Made by a program: the position numbers and the translations under genes. Of a stretch of DNA of 64,000 nucleotides, positions 48,301 to 56,258 are shown in pieces. The DNA comes from Metallosphaera hakonensis JCM 8857 = DSM 7519 (GTDB taxonomy: Archaea > Thermoproteota > Thermoprotei_A > Sulfolobales > Sulfolobaceae): contig NZ_CP029287.2 in NCBI RefSeq assembly GCF_003201675.2, positions 1-64,000 on the forward strand, read 5' to 3'. Each line of letters begins with the position of its first letter. Positions within the stretch are counted from its first letter, which is position 1. The notes below the pieces were generated by a model that worked only from the letters and a program-made list of their open reading frames with translations, had not been told where the DNA came from and did no database searches.

Positions 48301-49119
48301 GGAGTCTCAGCTTACGGCGGAGAGACCTCTACCAACATATCCCACGCAGGGGAGATCTACGTTGAGCCGATCACCCTTATCAAGAACGATCCGTCCTACT
48401 CCGTGATTCAGACGTATGACACCGCGTTCCTGAACGACACCATTCACGTGAACGGGAACATGGCCAACGATGTCTTCCTAGGTAATGACACCATTGTCGA
48501 TAGCAACGTTGTCATCACTTCATCTAACGTAACTGGGACCCTAGTGATTGAGAACTCCCACGTAACCTTAGTGGACGCACAGGTTAACAGGCTTATCCTG
48601 GTGAACAGTTCCGTGAAGCTGGTGAGCTCATACGTGGAGAGCATTGTGGAGACCTCCTCTCTGATCTCGCCGATCCTCTCCAGGCTAATCAACGTTTACC
48701 CTGAGTATCCCGTGATTCAGATTGGGGTTCAGCCATATCAGAACCTTACGGGAAACGTGAGCATACCCATAACTGTGGCTGGGTCTGACGTAACCAACGT
48801 TACGGTGGAGCTAGACGGTTCGCCCATCGCCACTTTCCAAGGTAACGGTACTCACACGGTATCCATAGACACAGAGAAATATTCGGACGGAACTCACGAT
48901 CTCACGGTGATTGTTGGGCAAAGCGACGGACTCAGCACCAGTTTCGCTGCGAAGTTAGTTTTCGAGAATCAGCTCCAGTCTGTGAGCCAGAAGGTGAACG
49001 CTCTCAACTCCACCTTACCCTCGACTCAGGGCACAGCTAAGACAGGGGAATACCTATCTATCGTGGGGATAGTATTAGCTCTGGTGGCAATAGTAATCTC
49101 CTTGATCAGGAGAAGGTGA
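45343..49119 (+). CDS. Membrane-anchored sedolisin (S53) acid protease
   Basis: 1258 residues. Signal peptide to about residue 33 (STKAQS). The pro-domain has YIPLRNVNLLYSYAEQ and PIYHKFLSPSQVASMF, the activation domain of kumamolisin-type enzymes. Catalytic residues are GEISLDVE near 285-290 (Glu and Asp spaced by four), ASSGDGG near 373 (oxyanion Asp) and SGGTSEASPLTAG near 488-498 (Ser). Long beta-sandwich repeats follow, then a C-terminal helix LSIVGIVLALVAIVISLIRRR that anchors it. Sedolisins work at low pH, fitting an acidophile's surface. At over 1250 residues it is about twice the usual catalytic precursor. Leaderless. Confidence 0.92.
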   Translation: MNRKILSEVLLLLFVFSVIIPSMLTNVNSTKAQSEVIPMRLTGYRETSLPGNTEVLASIYIPLRNVNLLYSYAEQVTNPGSPIYHKFLSPSQVASMFYPVTEFSSVMSYLIAHHVKIVFTAADSVIVVKGTASQLSQVLGIHYLLMSNGTTQYYTAIGTPKISGIVISSNVSAIFFSHPTTLFTQADVEKLMNTLEQPNQTFPIEGYKLTDLHGVYNVSSLLARGVNGTNYTVGILDFYGDPYIQQQLAYFDKIYQIPAPPNFTVVPIGPYNPNLGITTGWAGEISLDVESAHAMAPGANIVLYIANPNLPLSSVIAQIVSQDRVDTLSQSFSIPDEFFPGFSGPTFYECVVLSDQYYAMGSAEGITFLASSGDGGGSGYSAGPLGTVGYPATSPFVTAMGGTTTYLTFDGFSFNVTAWSNYGFVPPNVNFGGSSGGISQVEPKPYYQWDLTTPRTYPNGREIPDISANADVYPGIFIVCPGNVTEISGGTSEASPLTAGLLTLVMQYDHSRLGNINPDLYYLSKVDPAVFYPITFGYNIPWTASQGYNLVTGLGQLNVGNLATAMKKIPSSLSVMVNVSNTTVIPGQRITVEANVTLNGTPVTAGQFQVTLEGVNGNLTTVPLSYQNGEWTTSLTIPGNDSGVTYLTVWGTSGGISGYGMTELFSGYFVQFLSPVPYSTSWTGSGITIVANATTPSGSLSPEPTLQVDVYSYNITDNSYTLVNETILNYTPSVDAWVGSLIGDLPAGPLLLQVVNGFGYDAIFNGIGMSSMFILPPTVAEPGTVYPGQDIIVLGSLTPPNNLPSTTSLNLATGSNMTAELWNGSVISSATIPFSPAGEYLGYLKVPNKLSPGLYTVLLFSSYDSYTLNETIPGFYYGQIYVGSEVTAPLNFSSHYVLQGSTLYIYSNVTSQGKVVKYGMFSATVFPNILSDQYSAISTVLEVPLWYNSSIGLWVGNVTLPSTLSLGNLTYLGNSYFAEPFKVLVTGVSAYGGETSTNISHAGEIYVEPITLIKNDPSYSVIQTYDTAFLNDTIHVNGNMANDVFLGNDTIVDSNVVITSSNVTGTLVIENSHVTLVDAQVNRLILVNSSVKLVSSYVESIVETSSLISPILSRLINVYPEYPVIQIGVQPYQNLTGNVSIPITVAGSDVTNVTVELDGSPIATFQGNGTHTVSIDTEKYSDGTHDLTVIVGQSDGLSTSFAAKLVFENQLQSVSQKVNALNSTLPSTQGTAKTGEYLSIVGIVLALVAIVISLIRRR

Positions 49120-49464
49120 AGTTAATGGAGACGTCTTTTTCCACGTTAAATCACACCTTTTTTAGAGGCCAAACCTGTTAAAGAGAAAGTTCTCGGGACT
49201 ATCTGGTTGCGTCTTCCTTACTTATTTTGGTTTAAGACAAAATGAACCGGGGGAATCTCTGACTGTCCCGAGGAGCTCTGACTTTGTCTATTCATCATTG
49301 AGGGCACTCAACCTACGCTTCAGACAGGCCTTATTTCATAATGGGACATTAGTGTTTCTGACAAGTTCTTAGGTAGAGACCAGAGATTTTTTAGGGCAAA
49401 TACCTACTGGAAATACTAATGTGTGGAGAACAATCATAAAAAGGAGAAGTGTACCAAAAGCCCT
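49120..49464. other. Intergenic region with one MITE-C
   Basis: Between the convergent sedolisin and MFS genes. It holds MITE-C at 49349-49419 and nothing else I recognise. Confidence 0.5.
49349..49419. repeat. MITE-C copy 5 (71 bp, best preserved)
   Basis: ttagtgtttctgacaagttc to ctactggaaatactaa, flanked by aca and tgt. Inverted ends of about 14 bp (ttagtgtttct / aaatactaa complement) and the core gaccagagatttttt. Confidence 0.75.
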
Positions 49465-50637
49465 TTAGACCCTATGGAGTACTTCCAACAGGGAAATTGA
49501 GGCAATTGTGCTCAGAAGGAGGAAGATCAATCCCGCCAAATCGTTAACCTGAAACAGTGAGGAGAACACCACGCTACCCAAGACGCCCGATAATATCTTT
49601 CCGGTGTAAAGGATAGAAGTGTTAGCCGTGGAGTACTTGGATCCGTAGACGTCACCCACCAAGGCTGAGAACATGGGGAAAGTGGATCCGCCCATGATTC
49701 CCACCAGAAGGATTCCCAAGAGAAGGAGAGAGCTCCTCTCCAGGTTGCCCATTACCGTGATCAGAACCCCACCCACCATCCCGAGCATCATGAGATCTAT
49801 CCCTCTCATTCTCCCTATCCTATCTGCGATATACCCGAGGAGAGGTCTCCCGATACCACTTGCAACCGGGAAGTAAACGGTGATCAGTGTGTACTCCAGG
49901 TTACTCAGGTAATTCCCCAATACATCTAGGGAGGATGAGGCCACGAGCAAAGGTAGGGAAGCCAGGGTGAAACAGGCGTAGATGAGCCAAAACTTCTTCT
50001 CCTTCACGGTCTCTCCAGGAGGTGCTCCCTCAAGTCCAGTAGGGTAACGGGTCATGAGAAATAGGGGAGTCAGGATCAGGGAGATCAACCCAATGATCAA
50101 CATGGAAGTCCTAAAATTGTCCAGTGACAGGATGAAGGGGTTAGCCAATGCTCCACCTAAACCAAAACCCATGGTTACCAGGCCAGAAGCTAATCCCCTT
50201 CTCTCTCGGTACCACTTTATTGCTAGGTTCAACGAAATTCCGTACATCACACCCTCTCCCACACTGCCCAAGGTCCAGGTTAGGTAGAACGCGAAGAGGT
50301 TTGGAGAAAGGGAACTAAGGATCAATCCCAGGGAGAGAGCTAGCGTGCCCAGTGAGCCCAGAACCCTAGGTCCCGTGGTATCGGCGATCCTTCCCGCGAC
50401 GACTTGAAAGGACGTGGATACCACAACGAAGAGAGCGAACGCCACCTCCACGGCGTAAGTTGGTTCCTTGAATCCCCTTACAAGGAGAGGGGCGAACGCG
50501 TTCCACGAGTACTGATAAACTGAGTTGAAAAGCATTGCGACGAAACCGAGAGCCAAGAAAAAGCGCCTATTCATGGGAAGATAATAGAGGAATCTCTTAA
50601 ATTCGTGACGAGCACTCCTCGGTGAGGTGAACATCAC
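49465..50637 (-). CDS. MFS transporter (OFA-like)
   Basis: A 390-residue 12-helix permease. The N-terminal RRFFLALGFVAMLFNSVYQYSW, GRIADTTGPRVLGSLGTL near residue 107 (MFS loop) and YIADRIGRMRGIDL near 263 (second loop) fit oxalate/formate-antiporter-like members, probably for an organic anion. MNRRFFL (residue 22) may be the real start, since the first 21 residues are unusually polar. Monocistronic. Confidence 0.82.
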   Translation of the reverse strand: MMFTSPRSARHEFKRFLYYLPMNRRFFLALGFVAMLFNSVYQYSWNAFAPLLVRGFKEPTYAVEVAFALFVVVSTSFQVVAGRIADTTGPRVLGSLGTLALSLGLILSSLSPNLFAFYLTWTLGSVGEGVMYGISLNLAIKWYRERRGLASGLVTMGFGLGGALANPFILSLDNFRTSMLIIGLISLILTPLFLMTRYPTGLEGAPPGETVKEKKFWLIYACFTLASLPLLVASSSLDVLGNYLSNLEYTLITVYFPVASGIGRPLLGYIADRIGRMRGIDLMMLGMVGGVLITVMGNLERSSLLLLGILLVGIMGGSTFPMFSALVGDVYGSKYSTANTSILYTGKILSGVLGSVVFSSLFQVNDLAGLIFLLLSTIASISLLEVLHRV

Positions 50638-50802
50638 GTGACATTCTCCATAAGAATATTCTAATCAACATTGGTCGTTTTGTGAAGTTTGAGATTTCTA
50701 TAAACCTTAGGAAAATAGATTTAGTTGCGTGTTCCAACCCGCGAGTAACGTTATTTGTGGACTTGATGAAGAAACTCATGGAGACTACAGTTTTCGACTG
50801 AT

Positions 50803-50956
50803 GATCCAGGTTTCTTTTATTAATTGTAATTTGTGACGAATTAGGTGTAATAAAATAAACTGTCGAGTGTGTATCCCTATTTAGTTGATGCGGTAGTATT
50901 TGATCAAATTTGTTACATTTCTTTAAATAAACTGAATTTGTAATGACCTATCAATA
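50803..50956. repeat. Decayed MITE-B copy
   Basis: It resembles 21612-21765: ccaggtttcttttattaattgtaa on the left, caaatttgttacatttcttt and taaataaactgaattt on the right. The outermost bases are not conserved. It occupies most of the gap before the split membrane gene. Confidence 0.45.
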
Positions 50957-50995
50957 CCTCGTAAAGTTTAAAAATGGGAAATAAAATACTATTAT

Positions 50996-52030
50996 ATGCT
51001 GAAAATTAGCGAGAATATGTTGATCGCAGGAATATTAACTCTTATCACGCCGGTTATAAACTTCATGCTAATATACATACTAAACTTATTTATTCGTATT
51101 TTAGGTAATACTGAGCATGCCTTATTTCTCAGCACGTTTGTCATAGATATTATATTCTATGTAATTTATATTATATTCTTTTCTTTAATACTGTCAATTA
51201 CATTAGTCGGAGGAATTATTGGAATATTAGGCGGTACAGCGTACGTCGTTCTATTATCGTACTACTATTCCGTATTTTCCTTTCACGTGACGATGTCCGG
51301 AATGCAAATATTTCGACGAAAATATTGATATAGAAACAAGAATTTTTCTAGGTATAAGGTTATATCTGGATAACCTGTAAACCGTCTATCGTGAGACCCC
51401 ATTCCCCGAGATAGATGATCCGAATTACCGGTAGAAAAATGATAAAAACATAAATATTTTCTACAATATAAATTGAATTTTTTACATTCCGGACATTCTC
51501 ACGTGTTTCAGAACGGAATCGTCTTTCATTTATCTTTGATAATGACGATATCGAATCTAGTGGCGTCCATTATAATTTTCATAAAGATTCTTAGCATTAA
51601 TAAAATAGCAAGCATCTTAGGATTTATTGGAGTCACGTTTCGTTCAGTTGGCAACTTTCTTGTTTATTTTCTTTTACTCCATGATACTAGGATTCTGATT
51701 ACTGGTGCCCCGCAACTTTTAGAGATCGTACGAGATATATTTTTCGGAATAGGACTGATTTTAGGTGTAAATATATCTAGTAGTGTATTCTTTAGAAATT
51801 CTGCAGAAGCTGTAATAAAATTTTACTCCCAAACGCAAGGAAATATAAAAGCTATTATTTTGGAAGGCATTCAAGCCATATCTTATATTCCTTCTTATGT
51901 TAATGTAGGAACAAATTCCATAGAGGCTAAATTTCCTAAACTAACTCCCAAGGGAGATTTCATGACAATTCTCTTGGATAACGGTTCTTCCATAGATGTT
52001 AGGGTAAACACGTATTCTAATAAACCGTAA
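50996..52030 (+). pseudogene. Multi-pass membrane protein split by MITE-A
   Basis: The first part (50996-51288) has about four hydrophobic helices and ends SVFSFHV. The second part (from 51505) resumes FQNGIVFHLSLIMTISN with three or four more helices and a soluble C-terminus (YIPSYVNVGTNSIEAKF). Both parts are in the same frame, because the 212-bp MITE plus 4-bp duplication is 216 bp. On this strand the MITE has a stop at 51326, so the product ends early. Precise excision would restore one gene of about 270 residues. No family is recognised. Confidence 0.75.
51289..51500. repeat. MITE-A copy 3 (212 bp)
   Basis: By eye the sequence matches copy 1 (941-1152) throughout. It is flanked by ACGT on both sides, or CACGTG if the ends are drawn wider. 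Confidence 0.85.
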
Positions 52031-52101
52031 AATTATTGGTTATCGGAAATTATTTCATATAAGACTAAGGTAGGCAGTTTACGTCTCCTTTATGAATTTA
52101 G

Positions 52102-52432
52102 TTTATCTTAATGGGAGTTCAAAGGGGGCGGAAGACCCCACCCGCGAGGGTGAGGATGGATAGCCCCCTTATAGAAATCTTTTTATGACTCTGTGTCAAA
52201 AAATCTTCTTAGACCTTGGCTGTAAGAGCTGGGTCAGTACCCTCGGGACTGGGGGAACTTAAGCCTGTAGAGAGAAAACCCTCCGTAACCTCTCTTCCAC
52301 ACGGGGCATCACAGAACGGTTCCGTTCGATGGGACCTCCGCTGTGGGTGAAGGGGGATCGAGGTTTCTCTGAGAAGCAGGAAATCTCCATCGCGAGATGG
52401 AGATGCACCGTCGTAATGACGGGGTAGTTCAC
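52102..52432 (+). mobile_element. tnpB-less IS605-type element with structured right end
   Basis: The left end tttatcttaatgggagttc plus ggcggaagaccccacccgcg matches the TnpB element at 24172-25525. The right end gacggggtagttcac corresponds to its RE. The 331 bp between encode no protein. Instead they hold strong hairpins, for example ATCTCCAT-cgcgag-ATGGAGAT (52383-52404) and CCGTC-gtaat-GACGG (52408-52422), just where a TnpB omega RNA would lie. Confidence 0.75.
52200..52432 (+). ncRNA. Possible orphan omega-RNA-like transcript
   Basis: GC-rich stretch with several complementary segments (ggactgggggaac, ggttccgttcgatgggacc, aaatctccat/atggagat) ending exactly at the RE. In TnpB elements the omega RNA scaffold ends there and the guide is the next 15-20 nt outside (starting tggtttctaagaac). 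Expression is not shown. Confidence 0.35.
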
Positions 52433-52532
52433 TGGTTTCTAAGAACTTATTTTACAGAACCTTAGATGGATCCACGGTATATGCTGTAAAATGGGTACCT
52501 AAGGTGAGCTGGACTCCAAACGGTGATAAAAC

Positions 52533-52951
52533 ATGAGCCATGAGACTATCAATATACCTCACGGGAATAATTCCCTTTTTTCAGGTTTCATGGCCGATGA
52601 GGCATCCTACTCTTTAGTAAGTTTCAATATTTATCGAATTAACCAAATTCTTGTTAATATTAACTGTAATGACGCCAAAGATATATTAAGTGAATACCTA
52701 GATGTCGAAGACATAAAGGACTTAATAGATGTGAAGAGACTTGCTTCTTTGATCTTGTGGCTTAAATATATAGGATTAAAAGTACTTGACGTTAGCTTAT
52801 TCGAAGAACCTTACTTCATCGAGATAGATATAGACGACTGTGATTAGGAGGAGTGGGATAGAATAGCTAAGCGAGTGAAGGAAGAGTTGATAAGGGAAGG
52901 AATGGGAGATATCGCGGGAAAGGTGGCAATAGTTTGTCCCAGAGCGCTCTA
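52533..52951 (+). pseudogene. Hypothetical gene with an in-frame TAG
   Basis: ATG 52533 gives 104 residues (ANHIF-type features absent; acidic, EPYFIEIDIDDCD end) to TAG 52845. The same frame then continues for 34 codons, EEWDRIAKRVKEELIREGMG to CPRAL, with gene-like composition. The simplest reading is one 138-codon gene with a nonsense mutation. The alternative is that the first part alone is functional. No family is recognised. The TnpB-less element lies directly upstream. Confidence 0.4.
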
Positions 52952-53059
52952 AACCCTCGCAAGTTAATTCGTTATCTTTCTGGTATATCCACCACAGATG
53001 AGGTATCTTTGAGAAGGATTATTAGTGCAATATACTTTGCGTTTTCGTGGTTCTCAACC

Positions 53060-53516
53060 TGTTCTGTACTTACGTCCACGTGAGGCTAGGTCCCAGACAA
53101 GAGGACCTTTGGATGCTGAACGTCATAGTCGATGGGACCTTCTTTGTTCCCGGAGAAAGGGAATATAATACTACCACTTCCTCCGATGTTCTCTACCCAA
53201 GAGCGAGTCCATTACACTCACGCTTACCCAATCCATCAAGTCCTCTATCACCGTATTGTCGGCAATATGTACGCCCGCACCGAGGCAACTTATCTGTAGG
53301 TCGTATTTAACTAAGCTTCCCAGGGACGTGAAGTCAACAGGAGCAAGGCAATGACGGATCACAGCATGGCCCTGTTGAACGTCATGTATCCCCGCGTGTT
53401 CTCGAGATAGGAAACTCCCTCAATCTTGGCCCATTTGAACGAAGTAAGGTATATTAGAGAACATGTAATATAATTTTACAGATACTTATAGAATAAGATT
53501 GCATGAAAACGCTCCC
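53060..53516 (+). pseudogene. Decayed IS1-family element (3' part)
   Basis: Fragments of IS1 transposase in several frames: TYVHVRLGPRQEDLWMLN and FVPGEREYNT near the start, MTDHSMALLNVMYPRVF and LNEVRYIREHVI near the end. They correspond to the transposase at 791-1960. The right inverted repeat, degenerate, ends gaaaacgctccc at 53516. It has many frameshifts and deletions, and no MITE-A. Confidence 0.72.
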
Positions 53517-53618
53517 TTGACTAGGTCGGGGTGAGTCCATTACATGTCACTTCTTTTCCAAACCCTTGGACCTCACAGAACCCAGGGCCAAGATACGACA
53601 CTAATTTCGTGAAAACGG

Positions 53619-54806
53619 TCAACCTTTATCTTGCTTTTCTATTTTTATTATATCTCCATAAATTAACTTCATACCCAATTTTTCTGCCATCTCTTTGGCC
53701 TCGTCGGTTGTATTAACAGCTAAAATCATCTTTATCCCGTCTTTTATTCCCAAGACCTTAGCGATCACATCCGACTTGTAGTCGAACCACTCCACATCAT
53801 CGATATCGCAGAACGATTTAACCTCAATTAGATAGACTTTGTTGTTTTTAGCCAATATATCGATTTCGTATTTCAAACCTTTCCTTCCGAATACCCCGTT
53901 GTCGTCCTTATAGGTAAACTTATTTGCTTGCTCGAAATTTAAACCTTCGCCTTTTATAAAATCATCAAAGAAGTTCTTTATTAGCGTTTCATAATCAACT
54001 CCCCATCTTTGTCCAATACTGCTTATGGTCCTATTTATCCTCTCGATATCACTTTTCATCTTACTTTGTTCTTGAACCAAAGCGTCGATTTTCAATGTCA
54101 ATAACTTCACTGTGTTTTCGGTTTCCTTATGAGCATCTATAAGCTGGTTTAGTCTAACGTCGATTTGGAAAAGGGCCTGGTAAAGTTGCTTAATAGACTC
54201 CTCGGTCCTTTTTTGTGACTCACTGAGCTGAGCGAACCTCTCCTCGTTCTTCTTCTGGGCCTCCAATACCTCCCGCATCTTCTCATCGGTCACCCTCTGG
54301 GACTCACTGAGCTGAGCGAACCTCTCCTCGTTCTTCTTCTGGGCCTCCAATACCTCCCGCATCTTCTCATCGGTCACCCTCTGGGACTCACTGAGCTGAG
54401 CGAACCTCTCCTCGTTCTTCTTCTGGGCCTCCAATACCTCCCGCATCTTCTCATCGGTCACCCTCTGGGACTCACTGAGCTGAGCGAACCTCTCCTCGTT
54501 CTTCTTCTGGGCCTCCAATACCTCCCGCATCTTCTCATCGGTCACCCTCTGGGACTCACTGAGCTGAGCGAACCTCTCCTCGTTCTTCTCGCGAATCTCA
54601 TTTAGTTTATTGAACCTCTCCTCGTTCCTCTTCTGCACTTCAATAAGTTCTTTTACCTCATCGTTTAGTTTGTTAACGGTCTCGGTAAGGTTCCTCACTG
54701 CCGTCCTTATTTCGTCGAACATAGCGAGACCTAATAGTTCCGCCATTTGCCTCCTAAACTCCGGATCCTCTTTAAGTAATTTTAGCAGTTCCTCCTTTAT
54801 CATCAT
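53619..54806 (-). CDS. Coiled-coil protein with C-terminal PD-(D/E)XK-like domain (DUF3782-type)
   Basis: 395 residues. A long coiled coil (about 1-270) is followed by a nuclease-like domain: GLKYEIDILAKNNKVYLIEVKSF has the D ... E-x-K arrangement, then WFDYKSDVIAKVLG and a final sheet. Proteins of this layout are common in Sulfolobales and usually annotated DUF3782; their role is not known to me. Four copies of a 28-residue unit (KNEERFAQLSESQ core) lie at about residues 82-195, with a fifth partial copy. The 84-bp DNA repeats appear identical. The coil length thus looks free to change by replication slippage. Confidence 0.75.
   Translation of the reverse strand: MMIKEELLKLLKEDPEFRRQMAELLGLAMFDEIRTAVRNLTETVNKLNDEVKELIEVQKRNEERFNKLNEIREKNEERFAQLSESQRVTDEKMREVLEAQKKNEERFAQLSESQRVTDEKMREVLEAQKKNEERFAQLSESQRVTDEKMREVLEAQKKNEERFAQLSESQRVTDEKMREVLEAQKKNEERFAQLSESQKRTEESIKQLYQALFQIDVRLNQLIDAHKETENTVKLLTLKIDALVQEQSKMKSDIERINRTISSIGQRWGVDYETLIKNFFDDFIKGEGLNFEQANKFTYKDDNGVFGRKGLKYEIDILAKNNKVYLIEVKSFCDIDDVEWFDYKSDVIAKVLGIKDGIKMILAVNTTDEAKEMAEKLGMKLIYGDIIKIEKQDKG
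54221..54590 (-). repeat. Tandem 84-bp repeats inside the coiled-coil gene
   Basis: Units start at 54221, 54305, 54389 and 54473 (period 84 bp), and a partial fifth runs to about 54590. No difference is visible among the full units. Each encodes 28 residues, four heptads, so the coiled-coil register is preserved. Confidence 0.88.
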
Positions 54807-55121
54807 GAATACTATCTAAAAACCAGTTAAAATCACTTACTCACTCTCGTGCTCCATGGATTTCTTCAATTCCACAAGGCATACTTCAGTGTTCCCACGA
54901 ATTATGGAGGGCGAGTAATCCTCCTCAAGGGCTAAATTTCCGCTTGCAGTCTTCTCTGCGATATTGACGCATACTTATGTTTTAAAAAATGTTTAGTTAT
55001 AGAAACGTTTGATTTAATTCAAATACATATCTTATATCCACTGTAAGTTCTATGGAAAACAAAGGGTTTCCGTACCTATCCTTCCACAACTTTTCCCTGG
55101 AAACCCTGAACGGATTAGATA

Positions 55122-55275
55122 CTACAAGTCCAGCTTTTCCTTAACCAACCTTAAAATCATCACATTGGAAAACTCGTCTATAATATAGTCGGCCAGCTCT
55201 TCCATATTCTTAACTTTCCTCATCATTAACTTCAATTCCCACTTCTCATAGACCACAATAAGATAGGTAATAAGT
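55122..55275 (-). pseudogene. C-terminal fragment of an unknown gene, truncated by an IS605 left end
   Basis: Reads LVELITYLIVVYEKWELKL, then MRKVKNMEELADYIIDEF and a stop at 55122. Composition is gene-like, but the frame begins in the IS605 end, so the original 5' part is lost. Not recognised. Confidence 0.35.
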
Positions 55276-55320
55276 TCCACCAGGTGAAGTCTTCCGCCCC
55301 TTTGAACTCCCATTAAGATA
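55276..55320 (-). repeat. IS605-type left-end fragment
   Basis: On the minus strand gtttatcttaatgggagttc then aaaggggcggaagac, as at 52102 and 25480-25520; the rest of the element is absent. Confidence 0.65.
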
Positions 55321-55545
55321 AACCCCTGTTACAACTTTCATGAGAATGGAACCTTAATCGGTTAGCAGATGATCTAACATGATTTCCACATCTGTCTCTA
55401 AGGTGAAGTTAGTTTTCCTACACTTACATGATGTGACGTTACAAGAGGGAATCTTTCTCCCATTTGATCCAGACCCTAGATTTTCCGCGAGAGTGAACAA
55501 CAGTGTCCCATATCCACTTTTTTACTTCCTCTCAACTTTCTCCAT

Positions 55546-56064
55546 ATGCAAATAGGCATAGCAGCCCTGGGAACCGATCCCTCGCCTGAGCTTGAGGAGA
55601 AAGCTAGAGGTTTCGTAAGGACTCTCTCCAAATGTGCCATCCACACCTTTATCTTAGGTGGATATTGGGGCCTTATGAGGGTCGTGGTTGATGAGGCGTT
55701 GCGGGAGGGAAACCGGGTCGTAGCCATTATCCCTGAAGGGGCAGAGCACGTTATCATGCCCGCAGAAGTAGTGAGGATCGACACGGGATGCGACCCCAGG
55801 TGTAGGTCAGTTTTCATAGCTAGATCTGGGGACATAATGGTGAGCTTGGGAGGGGAAACCGGAACCATGACTGAGATCATGATGGCCTACGCCATGGGAA
55901 AGGCCGTTTACGCTTTAACGGGAACGGGGCTCAGTAGCGATAGATTGGCCCAGGCTTTTCCCGAAAAGTTAGATAGTAGGGCCCTGGGGGAGATCCATTA
56001 CTACGATAATCCCGAAATCATGGGCTCGGATATATGTAGGAGATATTACGGTAAGGAGATTTAG
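55546..56064 (+). CDS. LOG / TIGR00725-type nucleotide-binding protein
   Basis: 172 residues. FILGGYWGLMRVVVDEALREG near residues 36-57 and SLGGETGTMTEIMMAYAMGK near 104-123 (the G-G-x-G-T-x-x-E motif) define the LOG or lysine-decarboxylase-like Rossmann family. Plant and bacterial relatives release adenine-type bases from nucleoside monophosphates; the archaeal role is unclear. The length is normal. ATG 55546 is the first start. The downstream ATPase gene is on the same strand, about 195 bp away. Confidence 0.8.
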   Translation: MQIGIAALGTDPSPELEEKARGFVRTLSKCAIHTFILGGYWGLMRVVVDEALREGNRVVAIIPEGAEHVIMPAEVVRIDTGCDPRCRSVFIARSGDIMVSLGGETGTMTEIMMAYAMGKAVYALTGTGLSSDRLAQAFPEKLDSRALGEIHYYDNPEIMGSDICRRYYGKEI

Positions 56065-56258
56065 TGATGAACCGTGTTTCAGCTGAGCGGTGAGGAGAAG
56101 GTAAGAGCTGAGGTTTAACCTGGGATCAAGTGGTCACGTTTTCTGGTGGAGGTCCCTCAACCCTGGGTCGAACATCATTTGTCATAAGTGACAAATAATT
56201 GCGGTGGAGTTATGTCGCACAAGACAAACTATTTTATACAGTTTATCCATCTCTGCTC

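Larger units (their letters stand above)
54807..55545. other. Intergenic region with a gene remnant and an IS605 left end
   Basis: Mostly non-coding, except the fragment at 55122-55275 and the IS605-type end at 55276-55320. Confidence 0.4.

Noticed and set aside
52845-52847. Pyrrolysine codon
   Set aside because: Sulfolobales are not known to encode pyrrolysine, and no pyl gene or inserted-residue context is visible; nonsense mutation is simpler.
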